Source of the DNA: Hymenobacter sublimis
Lineage (GTDB): Bacteria > Bacteroidota > Bacteroidia > Cytophagales > Hymenobacteraceae
Length of the DNA: 64,000 nt
Reading direction: 5' to 3'
NCBI RefSeq assembly: GCF_023101345.1
Contig: NZ_CP095848.1
Location: 1,053,501-1,117,500 of the forward strand
Shown: one piece after another, positions 7,975 through 16,146 of the stretch
How positions within the stretch are numbered: position 1 is the stretch's first letter
Layout of the letters: each line of letters begins with the position of its first letter
Program-made: the position numbers and the translations under genes
Notes under the pieces: model-generated
The model's database searches: none
What the model was told of the DNA's origin: nothing
The model's input: only the letters and a program-made list of their open reading frames with translations

Positions 7975-8517
7975 ATGCAGAAACTGAATGAGAAAGTGAG
8001 AGCCATTCGTCTACTCAAAGGCATTACTCAGGAGAAGGCCGGTCAATACCTTGGTACTACCAAAGCCAATTTCAACCGCATTGAAAAAGGACACGTGGAC
8101 GTGAGCCCGGCTAAGCTGGCCAGGTTGGCGGAGTTGTTTGAGATGAACCCAGCAGAGATTGAGAACTTTCAGTCCGAAAAAGATCAGGCTGTTGCTGAAG
8201 TTGAGCAGCTCAAAAAAGAAATTGCCTATTTAAAGAGCTACATCAGCCAAACTGGTGACCTGCTCACCGAGTCTGAAACCTTTTTTCGCTATTTTTTCAA
8301 GTTGCTGTTACAGGTCTTTCCAGGCGATGGAGAGAATCCTGTCTCCTTATCACAGTTGAATCAAGAATGGTCGAAGCTAGTAAGTTTTTCTCTCCATGAG
8401 TATGAGGCTCATCGTCACGAATCTCCACTCGGCATAGCGAAACAGCGCGATTTGGATAGCACTGTTATGGGCATGCATCAGCAGTTTGATCACTATAACA
8501 AAAGGAAAATCGAGTAG
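7975..8517 (+). CDS. XRE-family transcription regulator with coiled coil
   Basis: 180 residues from MQKLNEKVRAIRLLKG. The helix-turn-helix spans about 5-62 (GITQEKAGQYLGTTKANFNR, then IEKGHVDVSPAKLARLAELF), followed by a Glu/Lys-rich coiled coil at about 65-95 and an aromatic C-terminal region. The longer frame from 7864 is rejected because it would contain the promoter and operator. It sits divergent from the recombinase operon, the usual place of a regulator of an integrative element. The DNA target is probably the palindrome directly upstream. Confidence 0.85.
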   Translation: MQKLNEKVRAIRLLKGITQEKAGQYLGTTKANFNRIEKGHVDVSPAKLARLAELFEMNPAEIENFQSEKDQAVAEVEQLKKEIAYLKSYISQTGDLLTESETFFRYFFKLLLQVFPGDGENPVSLSQLNQEWSKLVSFSLHEYEAHRHESPLGIAKQRDLDSTVMGMHQQFDHYNKRKIE

Positions 8518-8665
8518 AACGGTTATTGCAAGGGATAAATAAGTTCCTGATTCAGATAATATACCGTGGCATTCAATTCTCATTTTACGTTATGCGCTAC
8601 CCCTACGCAGCACGCTACTTAAGTAGTGAACGGCGCTTAGCATACCGGTCGGTGAGGTGGTCTAG

Positions 8666-9560
8666 CTAAGCCGGACACAATTGGGACGTTGTTTGCAGAT
8701 GGGTTTCGAAGTGGTTGGGTGAGCAGTAGTCGAGCGCAGAATGCCGCCGCTCGGCGTTGTAGTAGGCGATGTGATGGCTAATTTCGAGCTTGGCTTCGGT
8801 TAGACCGGGGAAGCTGCCGCCATCGAGTAATTTGGCCTTGAAGCGGCTCCAAAAAGATTCGGCGTGCTCATTGTCATAGCAGTTGCCGCGCCGGTTCATG
8901 CTTTGCACGGCCCCGTGGCGGGCCAGTAGTGCCTTGAAGCGGGTGGCCGTGTACTGGCTGCCTTGGTCGGAGTGCACGACGAGCCCAGCCAACGGGCGTC
9001 GCACCACCAGGGCGCGGCGCAAGGCTTCGCTGACCAGGTCTTCGGGCATGGTGTCCCGCACGCACGTCCTACGTGCCGCCCCGGCGGCACCAAAGCCGAC
9101 GATTTTACGCGAACAGCGGTCCAGCCACGCGGCTAAGTACAGCCAGCCCCCGCCTTGGCGGGGCAAGTACGTGATGTCGCCAACCCAAATTCGATTGGGC
9201 GCGGTGGGGGCCGGCTGGCCGGGCAAGCGGTTGGGCGCAGCGCGGACAGCGGGGTCGGAATCGGTGGTGCGCGGCACGAACGAGCGCGGCTGTTGGGCCC
9301 GCAAGCCGTGCGCGAGGAGCACGCGGCGGCGGCGCCAGCTGCCCACCGCATGGCCTTCAGCCGACACCTCAGCCCGCAGCCGACGCGTGCCATAGCGTTG
9401 GCTGTGGTAGGCAAATGCCTCGCGCACGGCCACTTGCCAGGCTGGTTCGACCGCTGGCACCTGCCGACGATGGTGCCAGGCTTAGTACGCGGCCGGGGCC
9501 ACCCGCAGCACGCGGCAGAGCTGACGCACCGACACCTGGACGGCTCGCTGGGCGATATGC
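8666..9560 (-). pseudogene. IS3 transposase orfB (DDE integrase) with nonsense codon
   Basis: The catalytic rve domain is readable: IWVGDITYLP with the first Asp, VVHSDQGSQYTA with the second, and NEHAESFWSRFKAK with the Glu, ending in YNAERRHSALDY. Upstream the frame reads RQLCRVLRVAPAAY, then TAA (9482-9484), then AWHHRRQ, where intact relatives have a tyrosine pair. The stop removes the N-terminal HTH_21 region from the catalytic part. A GTG-started shorter product from 9460 could be made but would lack the N-terminus. Confidence 0.8.
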
Positions 9561-9621
9561 TGATACACGCTCACCGGGTCGGCTGGCCGAGCCTGCGCCT
9601 ACAGCAAGCAACTGACCAAGG

Positions 9622-9892
9622 CTTTTTTAAAATATCGAGTTCCTGCTCGGCCCGCTTCAGCCGGGCGCGCAAGGCACGCACCTCCGGGTCGCGGGCCACT
9701 TCTTCACTGCCCACTTCCGCCACGAGCTGGGCTTGCTGCCAGCGGTAAAGCCGCTTGGGGCGGATGCCCAGTTGCCGCGCGGCGGCCTGGGTACTGCGGC
9801 TCTCGCTGGCTAGGCGTGGGGCCTCCGCCTTGAAGGCCTCGTCGTACTTGCGCCGTTTGTCGGGCGAAGCCCCGTTGGTTTTGGTTGCCCTA
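9622..9892 (-). pseudogene. IS3 transposase orfA with lost start codon
   Basis: The frame reads ATKTNGASPDKRRKYDEAF then the helix-turn-helix LASESRSTQAAARQLGIRPK and RLYRWQQAQL, ending in a leucine-zipper-like ELDILKK before the A6 run. The expected ATG is AGG here (9890-9892). A related remnant at 18680-18682 keeps ATG-GCA at the homologous place, which supports loss by one substitution. Confidence 0.7.
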
Positions 9893-9986
9893 ACAGAAGA
9901 AATATACGTCCTTCTTCTGTCCGCCTTGCCTAGACCACCTCAAAAGTTTAGTCCAATGTTACATGAGATGCTTCGGGTCAGGTGCC

Positions 9987-10637
9987 CTATTTAACAGAAC
10001 CTTTTGGGGCATTCATTTCGCGGGTCACCTTGGTCGAGTTTTCCAAATAGGTTTCCAACGGTTCCAAGCCAAGCGCGGCCCGGCGCTTGTTGACGTGAGA
10101 GGGGTCACGCAGGGGCCTCGCGATGGCTCTTATCGTTGAACCAGTGCCTTCGAATGTAACCTGGGTGCCGTATTCGCTGAGTTGCCCCGCGTTGAGCGCG
10201 ACCCGGTCCGTTAGGTAGGCGTAATTCTCAGGATTAGCGTTTTTGCGTTTCACTTCCCGCCTCATCAACTTGAGCACCTGACGTTGAAACGTGGGGTAAG
10301 CATCGGCATGCTGCACTAACAGCCAGAAATTGTTGGAGCTTTTTTCGCCTACCTGCCGGAAACCAGGATACCCGTATTGGCGCACCATTTTTTCTAAAAG
10401 GGGCTGGTGACGGGCAAAGTTTTCTTTTTCGACCTGGACCAAATTTCGGCCGGCGCTGTCGGGCTGTTGCTTGAATATGCGCTGCATGGGCCACTGGTCC
10501 ACGAAAGCCAGGCTGTCCAGGGTTTTGCTTAACCGAGGATACTGAACAGCCGGCGGCGTGCTTTGAGCGGTCGCATCATGTAGGCTTGAGATTGCCACTA
10601 GCAGAAGCAACAGGTATCGCTTGAGGTGGTTAGGCAT
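9987..10637 (-). CDS. DUF6624-like secreted protein
   Basis: 216 residues from MPNHLKRYLLLLLVAISSLH, a clear signal peptide; an upstream ATG at 10730 would place a non-signal extension in front. The mature part contains RQYGYPGFRQVGEKSSNNFW, LVQHADAYPTFQRQVLKLM and YAYLTDRVALNAGQLSEYGT, a pattern I associate with DUF6624, a family without known function. It is divergent from the two-component pair at 10872, which may regulate it. The family call is from memory of the motif. Confidence 0.8.
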   Translation of the reverse strand: MPNHLKRYLLLLLVAISSLHDATAQSTPPAVQYPRLSKTLDSLAFVDQWPMQRIFKQQPDSAGRNLVQVEKENFARHQPLLEKMVRQYGYPGFRQVGEKSSNNFWLLVQHADAYPTFQRQVLKLMRREVKRKNANPENYAYLTDRVALNAGQLSEYGTQVTFEGTGSTIRAIARPLRDPSHVNKRRAALGLEPLETYLENSTKVTREMNAPKGSVK

Positions 10638-10844
10638 TACGTGTGCTGCCCGTCGGGCGGGAGCCGGGAGAGAAAGAAACGAGCCTAGTAGGGGTAGCTG
10701 TACCGAAAAAGCAGTAAAGAGCTGTCGCATAGTGGGAAGAAATAGGCAGTGGTTTGCCGATACAAAGCAAGCTTATGCCTTTGTAAACAGTTGTTAAGTA
10801 GTGTTAAATAGTGTTAAACGCTCTGGCTAGCATCACGCGGTTCG

Positions 10845-10852
10845 TAAGTTTG
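10845..10852 (+). promoter_or_regulatory. -7 box of the sensor kinase gene
   Basis: TAAGTTTG is an exact TAnnTTTG match 20 bases before the ATG at 10872. The -33 position holds only TCTGG. Direct repeats of GTGTTAAA lie upstream (10800-10819) and could be regulator sites. Confidence 0.5.
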
Positions 10853-10871
10853 TTAGGCCCTTTGCTTGTCC

Positions 10872-12251
10872 ATGAAATCCCGCTCGCTTCTTCTTTCTTG
10901 GCTATTAGCCGCTTGCCTGCTGGGTATGAACGGGTTTCAGGCCTATTGGCTGGTCAGCACGTACCGGCTCACCCGGACGCAGTTTTACCGGGGGATACAC
11001 GAGGCCTTGGTAGCGGCCGTGCAGCAGCAATTGCTGGCCGACGTGTGGGCACCGCAAACGCCGCGCTTCGATCTGCACGTAGCAGGCACCAGCGTTGTCC
11101 AAATCAGCTCGCGCCGCCGTCTGCTGCGAGCGCCGACGGTTACTGTTCTGCCCGGACAGGAGGCGCAACGGGCAGCCCGGACGAGTAGCCGCCCCCCGGA
11201 CCACATCACCTTGGATGACTGGAGCAGCGGTAGGCGCGTGCGCCTGGCCGGCTTAACCCACGCCTACCGGCAGCAACTGCACCAGCGCGGCATTGATTCG
11301 GCAGCAGCCGGGCTCGATACCTTTTCGCTGCGGCGGATGCCGAGGGTATTTGTGCCAGCGGCTCAATCACCGATTTTTACGCCACAGCGCACGCCGCCGG
11401 TACTTCTTAGTCCCGCTTATGGCCTCTACGCGCAGGCCCGTGCGCTGCCGCCCACCCCGTACCTGTGGCAGCGATTAGGTGGACTGCTCGGTGGCTCCGC
11501 GCTCCTGCTCGTGCTAACCGGCAGTTGTTTCGTGCTGGTGTGGTATACGCTACGCGCCCAGCGCCAGCTGGCAGAGGTTAAGAACGACTTCATCAATAAC
11601 ATGACGCACGAGTTAAAAACGCCGCTGGCTACCATAGCGGCGGCCGTCGAAACCCTCGATCGTTTTGGTTTGCGGGCCGACCCGCAAAAAGCACGGACTT
11701 ACCTGGGCATCGCCCGCACAGAACTGCGACGCCTGGCCGATTTAGTCGATAAAGTCTTAACCATTGCGACAGAGGAACAGGCCCAACTGGTGTTGCATCC
11801 AGAGTTAGTTAAGCCGGCTGAGTTGGTGCAGGCGGCCATGGGCCGACACCAATTGCAGGCCGACAAGCCGGTGCATTTTCAGGTAGCAATGGCCTCAAAT
11901 GAAGTGATAAGAGCCGACCGTTTCCATCTCGAAGGAGCGATTAACAATTTGCTCGATAACGCCATTAAGTATTCCACTGATTCCGTAAACATCCAGGTGA
12001 GCAGCCGTCGTGCAGCCGGCGGCTGGCAATTGACCGTGCAGGACGATGGCATCGGGATTGCCAGAAGTGACCAGGCGGCGGTTTTCGACCGCTTCTTTCG
12101 CGTACCGACTGGCAACCTGCACCCGGTTAAAGGGTTCGGGCTGGGGCTCTATTACGTGCGCCAAGTGGCGGAACGCCACGGCGGCCACGTGGCCGTGCGC
12201 AGCGAGCCAGGGCAGGGCAGTGCCTTTACTCTTTGGCTGCCGGCAGTTTAG
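10872..12251 (+). CDS. sensor histidine kinase
   Basis: 459 residues. Transmembrane helices at about 8-30 and 196-220 bracket a periplasmic sensor region. Next come the phosphoacceptor box NNMTHELKTPLATIA with H246 and the HATPase boxes N (FHLEGAINNLLDNAIKYS), G1 (VQDDGIGIARS), F (FDRFFRVPTG) and G2 (GFGLGLYYVRQVAERHGG). There is no HAMP domain. It would phosphorylate the response regulator encoded 55 bases downstream. A TTG two codons upstream is an unlikely alternative start. The signal is unknown; the divergent DUF6624 gene is a possible target. Confidence 0.95.
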   Translation: MKSRSLLLSWLLAACLLGMNGFQAYWLVSTYRLTRTQFYRGIHEALVAAVQQQLLADVWAPQTPRFDLHVAGTSVVQISSRRRLLRAPTVTVLPGQEAQRAARTSSRPPDHITLDDWSSGRRVRLAGLTHAYRQQLHQRGIDSAAAGLDTFSLRRMPRVFVPAAQSPIFTPQRTPPVLLSPAYGLYAQARALPPTPYLWQRLGGLLGGSALLLVLTGSCFVLVWYTLRAQRQLAEVKNDFINNMTHELKTPLATIAAAVETLDRFGLRADPQKARTYLGIARTELRRLADLVDKVLTIATEEQAQLVLHPELVKPAELVQAAMGRHQLQADKPVHFQVAMASNEVIRADRFHLEGAINNLLDNAIKYSTDSVNIQVSSRRAAGGWQLTVQDDGIGIARSDQAAVFDRFFRVPTGNLHPVKGFGLGLYYVRQVAERHGGHVAVRSEPGQGSAFTLWLPAV

Positions 12252-12306
12252 TAGTCGAACAAAGTAAAAGCCGGCAACGGCGTACCCCTCTAGCGTTAAT
12301 TAAGCG

Positions 12307-12981
12307 ATGCCAACCATCCTCCTGGTAGAAGACGAACTGTCGCTGGCTTTTATAGTACAGGACAACCTAGAGTCGCGTGGGTTTCGGGTGGTGCACGCGG
12401 CGGATGGGCAGGTCGGGCTCGCGCTGTTTCGGCAAGAGCAGCCGGACCTCGTGGTAGCCGACGTGATGATGCCCCGCCTGGATGGCTTTGCGTTGGCGGA
12501 GCAGCTGCGGCGCGAACACGCCACGGTGCCCATTATTTTTCTTACTGCCCGGGGACAGACGGCCGATGTCGTGCGCGGCTTCGAATTAGGGGGCAGCGAC
12601 TACGTGCGCAAGCCGTTTAGCATCGACGAATTAGTGGTGCGCATCCAGGCCCGCCTCAAACCGAGCGACCAGCCGGCTAATTCCCCGGTCGTGGTACGCC
12701 TCGGGCAGTACGAATTTGATTACCCTCATCAGCGCTTGCATCGCCTAGGCCATACGCAGCAGCTGACTCATAGGGAAGCACAGGTATTGCATCACCTGTA
12801 TGCGCTGCGTAATCAAGTCCTCGAGCGCCGCACCGTCTTGCAGGCTCTGTGGGGCGATGATACCTTTTTCAACGGCCGTAGCCTCGATGTGTATATCACC
12901 CGCTTGCGCCGCTACTTGATGGCAGACGAGCAGGTGCAGATTGTGAATATACGCGGCATCGGGTACAAATTAATGCTTTAA
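12307..12981 (+). CDS. OmpR/PhoB-type response regulator
   Basis: 224 residues. The receiver domain has acidic residues E8-D9, phosphoacceptor D52 in VVADVMMPRLDG, the conserved Thr in IIFLTARG and the Lys in YVRKPFS. The C-terminal winged helix runs from about 130 to 224 with LTHREAQVLHHLYALRN, TVLQALWGDDTFFNGRSLDV and RGIGYKLML. It follows the kinase gene in one operon, so they form a cognate pair. Targets are unknown. Confidence 0.96.
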   Translation: MPTILLVEDELSLAFIVQDNLESRGFRVVHAADGQVGLALFRQEQPDLVVADVMMPRLDGFALAEQLRREHATVPIIFLTARGQTADVVRGFELGGSDYVRKPFSIDELVVRIQARLKPSDQPANSPVVVRLGQYEFDYPHQRLHRLGHTQQLTHREAQVLHHLYALRNQVLERRTVLQALWGDDTFFNGRSLDVYITRLRRYLMADEQVQIVNIRGIGYKLML

Positions 12982-13043
12982 TCTAAAGGTTACTGAGCAT
13001 GTAGCTTTTGGACCAAACCGTAACCAAGGCCATAGGCGGTGCT

Positions 13044-13135
13044 TAGGACAGGACCTGACTTATGCCCGTTGGCACACCCAGGTGCGCGAGGTAGCGGTAA
13101 ATAGTGGCCCGACCTACGCCGGGCAACTGCCCGTT
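13044..13135 (-). pseudogene. resolvase/invertase C-terminal helix-turn-helix remnant
   Basis: The minus strand reads QLPGVGRATIYRYLAHLGVP before a stop, preceded by SGNG, the recognition helix typical of Tn3-type resolvases and DNA invertases. The catalytic domain is absent. The rest of the stretch 12982-13318 shows nothing else recognisable. Confidence 0.6.
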
Positions 13136-13318
13136 TCCTGAGACACCCCGCTCCCGCCAAAATCTGCCGACACAGCCCTAACGGGAATTTCTGTTCTTAC
13201 TCTTGCGCTACCCCTAGTTCTACCCTACGTACCCCCCGCGTGTCGCGCGGTCGCCGGGCGGCTAAGAACCCGGTATCTCGCTGGTTCGGATGCCGGGCCT
13301 GCGGGTCGCTGGCGTAAC

Positions 13319-14380
13319 CTAGCCGGCCCGCAGTCCCGGTGCCGGGTCGAGGGCTGGGTCGGGCACGGGCACCCACTGCCCGTCGCTGCTGGGCGCGTAG
13401 GCCGGGGCGGCCGGCTGGCCCGGGCGCTGAAAGGCGAAGGCTGGGATCAGATACGGCAGCGTCGGGTCCGGGCCCCGGTGCAGCACCAGCCCCGTCGGCT
13501 GGGCCTGGTCGGCCAGCAGCTGCGCCGGTGCGTGCGCCCCGCGCTCCCAGGCCAGGGCCAGGCGCGGGTAGAGCTGGGCTCCTTCCCGCGTGCACTCGGC
13601 CGCCGCCCGCGGCACCTGCTGGTAGACAGCCCAGGCCTGCTCGATGGTGGCAAACGACTGGCGCGAGCGCACCAGCCCCGGCCCCTCGTACACCAGCAGC
13701 GTGGGCGCGGGCAGCGGGTGCTGGCGCAGGGCGGCCACGCATCCTTCCAGCCGCGCGGCCTGGGCGGCCGCCTGCGCCGCGGCCCACTCGCGGGTGTACC
13801 AGCCCGGGGCGGCCCCGTCCTCGCCCTGCGGCACCCACTGCAGGCCGGCCTCTCTCAGGGTCGAGCGCTCGGCCGGCACATCGTGGTCAAGGCGGTAGCG
13901 GGTGCGCCCGCTGACCCAGTCGGTGGTGGGGGTAAAAAACAGGATGGGGGGCCGCTCGGCGGGGCGCCGGGCCTTTACGTTCACGTACCAGTCGTCGTCG
14001 GCTTCCTGCACAGCCGCCGGCAGCTGGTAGGCGCTGACCCGGTAGGCGTCACCCGGGGCCGGGTGGTCCCAGCGCAGCAACAGGCCCCGGTAGGTGGGGT
14101 GGGTGAAGGCCTGCCCGGGGTGGTCGCGTGCCCAGGCTTCCAGGGCCGGCAGCGACAGGCCCGCCGCCGACACCCGCTCGGGGTGCCAGAACGGGTGCAG
14201 GTAGGGCTCGTAGCAGACCGGTGCCGGGGCTTCGGCAGTCCGGAACGGGTCGGCCGGGACGGGCAGGCGCCGGTAGCGACGCTGCACCAGAAAGCCGTGG
14301 TAGGCGTGGGCGTGGGCCACGAAGCGGGGCCCGGTGGGGGTGAGGACCTGCCCCAGGGGCCAGGTAGTGGCAGCAGACAT
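13319..14380 (-). CDS. hypothetical protein, very GC-rich
   Basis: 353 residues, no signal peptide or membrane segment. The sequence is rich in Ala, Pro, Arg and aromatic residues (HPFWHPERVSAAGLSLPALE, DDDWYVNVKARRP, PILFFTPTTDWVSG). I do not recognise the family. The long open frame, a single stop-free run with protein-like hydrophobic spacing, and a divergent regulator directly upstream support a real gene. The base composition is clearly higher in GC than the core genes at 1-5 kb, hinting at a different origin. Possible control by the XRE protein encoded at 14481. Confidence 0.75.
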   Translation of the reverse strand: MSAATTWPLGQVLTPTGPRFVAHAHAYHGFLVQRRYRRLPVPADPFRTAEAPAPVCYEPYLHPFWHPERVSAAGLSLPALEAWARDHPGQAFTHPTYRGLLLRWDHPAPGDAYRVSAYQLPAAVQEADDDWYVNVKARRPAERPPILFFTPTTDWVSGRTRYRLDHDVPAERSTLREAGLQWVPQGEDGAAPGWYTREWAAAQAAAQAARLEGCVAALRQHPLPAPTLLVYEGPGLVRSRQSFATIEQAWAVYQQVPRAAAECTREGAQLYPRLALAWERGAHAPAQLLADQAQPTGLVLHRGPDPTLPYLIPAFAFQRPGQPAAPAYAPSSDGQWVPVPDPALDPAPGLRAG

Positions 14381-14480
14381 AGGAAAGGGCAGGCCCGGCC
14401 GCGACAGCAGCCACTGGGAAGCCCACCGGCCCGCGCCGGTGGGTGGGGGAGGAGCGCAAAGCTAATGCGTTTTTGCCGAA

Positions 14481-14813
14481 ATGGACGTATGTGTCCACAA
14501 GTGGGTGCGGGGATGGGGCCAGCTTGCCGGTGTGAAACACCGCCCCACGCTTCTTGCCTTTGGCCAGCACCTGCGCCGCCTGCGCCAGCAGCGGGGCTGG
14601 AGCCAGCAGGCGCTGGCCGACGTAGCCGATGTGGCCAAGAAGACGGTGTATCGCATCGAGGCCGGGCAGGCCTCGCCCACGCTGGATGTGCTCGTCAGCC
14701 TGGCCGAGGGCCTGGAACTCTCGCTGCCCGAACTGGTGCAGTTTCCCCTGCTACTGGCCCCCGACCCGCCGCTGACGCCCCCGCGCCCCGCCCCGGATGG
14801 CCCCTTGCCCTAA
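14481..14813 (+). CDS. XRE-family DNA-binding protein
   Basis: 110 residues from the ATG, or about 93 from GTG 14531. The helix-turn-helix is LLAFGQHLRRLRQQRGWSQQ, ALADVADVAKKTVYRIEAGQ and ASPTLDVLVSLAEGLELSLP, a complete HTH_3 domain. The tail is proline-rich (PPLTPPRPAPDG). It is divergent from the GC-rich hypothetical gene, with palindromes between them. Probably a small repressor; targets unknown. Confidence 0.88.
   Translation: MDVCVHKWVRGWGQLAGVKHRPTLLAFGQHLRRLRQQRGWSQQALADVADVAKKTVYRIEAGQASPTLDVLVSLAEGLELSLPELVQFPLLLAPDPPLTPPRPAPDGPLP
14482..14504. promoter_or_regulatory. short overlapping palindromes before the XRE gene
   Basis: TGGAC-GTATGT-GTCCA (14482-14497) overlaps CCAC-AA-GTGG (14495-14504) in the 100-base divergent region. 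It may be an operator of the adjacent regulator. If so, translation could begin at the in-frame GTG at 14531 rather than at 14481. Confidence 0.35.
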
Positions 14814-14900
14814 CGGCTGCCCGGGCCCCATGCGCCAACCGGCAGCCTCTGTAAAGGATGGCTGCAAGTCACTCGTTAATCCCTTTCTCTTCGCTTAAGT

Positions 14901-15140
14901 ATGCTCAAAGCGTTACTCCTAGCCAGTTCGCTATTCCTCACCAGTCCCGTAGCCTCCATGCTACCTGCAACCCACTATGCTACCACGGTCACGGTGTACG
15001 TGTGCATGAGCAAATCATCCGTAGCCTATCACTCTTCTGATAATTGCTCCGGTCTCAACCGCTGCACGCACGAGGTACGAAGCATGTCCACCAACGCCGC
15101 CCACGAGCGTGGCAAGCGCGCTTGCCACAAATGCTATTAG
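14901..15140 (+). CDS. small secreted cysteine-containing protein
   Basis: 79 residues: a signal peptide MLKALLLASSLFLTSPVAS then a compact domain VYVCMSKSSVAYHSSDNC, LNRCTHEVRSM and RACHKCY. The Cys/His spacing (C, H, C, C, C-x2-C) resembles small domains seen in many secreted or phage-related bacterial proteins and could bind zinc or form disulfides. The function is unknown. It is isolated between the XRE gene and the PLD-HNH pair. Confidence 0.8.
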   Translation: MLKALLLASSLFLTSPVASMLPATHYATTVTVYVCMSKSSVAYHSSDNCSGLNRCTHEVRSMSTNAAHERGKRACHKCY

Positions 15141-15231
15141 CCTTTTATCTGCTCCGAGCAGCCGCTCCTCTGCAGCATCAGCGCTGCACTACTAAACTGC
15201 TAGGGGTAGTAGCTTCGCCATCTAGCCCACT

Positions 15232-16137
15232 ATGAAGATTATTCAGTCCCACGACGTTCAAAGCAAACTGATGAACGTCATCCTGACCGCCAAGAAAGAT
15301 TTGGTCCTTGTTTCTCCCTACGTTAACCTAACCTACACCAAACAAGTATCTGCAGCGCTGGTAGCGGCCCGGAATAAGGGTGTTCAAATTGACTTCTATA
15401 TCCGCGACGAGCCCAATAATGCGGTAAGCAAAGAACAGGTGCTCAGCATGGGGATCACGCCCCGATTAATTCCCAATCTCCACGCCAAGCTATATTTCAA
15501 CGAAACTACCGGCCTCATTGCTTCGCTAAACCTGCTCAGCAGCTCCATCGGCAACTCCATTGAAATCGGTGGCCAGCTAGAAACAGCCGAAGAACTGGAC
15601 GAGCTACGCTTGTTCGTAGCACAGTTCATCACCCCGCACGAGGTAGGCGCAGTGCCACCCCCACCGAAACCAGCCGCCGTTGCCAATCCACCCCAGCTAA
15701 GCAAAGAAGAGAAACACTTTCAGCAAGTGAAGTTTGGCCAGGTTCTGTTCGATTACATGATGGAGAAAGTAGACCGGAGATGTCAGGTAGACGGCAACCA
15801 CTCCAACATGACCATACGGGCAGTAGGTAACACCTTTACCGTAGCCATTGAAGGAGGCTACGATGCTCCCACGCTAGTCATACACGGCATCGTTTCTAGC
15901 CGTGAGGCTGACCGATTCGCTGCCAAATCTGCCAAGCACTACAAATCCACTGAATACCGGCACTCTATCCAATGGGGTGGTCGAGGCATCTACGATCAAG
16001 TCCGAGCAATCCGTAAGGCCAACCTATCTGCTAGCTCATTCAATCAGTTAACCTTCGGCGAGAAGAAGCAAATCTTAGCTGAGGTTGCTGAATTTCTGCT
16101 AGCTACCCACTCCTTCAAAGCCGACTACCGTAACTAA
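15232..16137 (+). CDS. PLD-like phosphodiesterase/nuclease domain protein
   Basis: 301 residues. The N-terminal half has one HKD-type motif, NLHAKLYFNETTGLIASLNL, with H84, K86 and the downstream Asn/Ser, after strands DLVLVSPYVNL and GVQIDFYIRDE. This fits the PLD-like family, which includes nucleases such as BfiI. Single-motif members usually act as dimers. The C-terminal half (about 160-301) is unrecognised and may bind DNA. It is ten bases upstream of an HNH endonuclease gene, making a two-nuclease operon. A role in restriction or phage defence is inferred from this pairing only. Confidence 0.85.
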   Translation: MKIIQSHDVQSKLMNVILTAKKDLVLVSPYVNLTYTKQVSAALVAARNKGVQIDFYIRDEPNNAVSKEQVLSMGITPRLIPNLHAKLYFNETTGLIASLNLLSSSIGNSIEIGGQLETAEELDELRLFVAQFITPHEVGAVPPPPKPAAVANPPQLSKEEKHFQQVKFGQVLFDYMMEKVDRRCQVDGNHSNMTIRAVGNTFTVAIEGGYDAPTLVIHGIVSSREADRFAAKSAKHYKSTEYRHSIQWGGRGIYDQVRAIRKANLSASSFNQLTFGEKKQILAEVAEFLLATHSFKADYRN

Positions 16138-16146
16138 CCAGAATTC

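Larger units (their letters stand above)
8653..9942 (-). mobile_element. IS3-family insertion sequence, inactivated
   Basis: The terminal inverted repeats read TGAGGTGGTCTAGCTAAGCC at the left and TGAGGTGGTCTAGGCAAGGC at the right, continuing in GGACA at both ends. The 1290-bp element has the orfA-orfB layout and an A6 slippery run for frameshifting (9623-9628). Both reading frames are damaged. The three bases next to each end (CGG and AAA) do not match, so no target duplication is visible. Confidence 0.9.

Noticed and set aside
13478..14854. 458-residue plus-strand frame opposite the GC-rich hypothetical gene
   Set aside because: Very GC-rich antisense frame of low-complexity Gly/Arg/Pro; the XRE gene and the minus-strand frame explain the region better.
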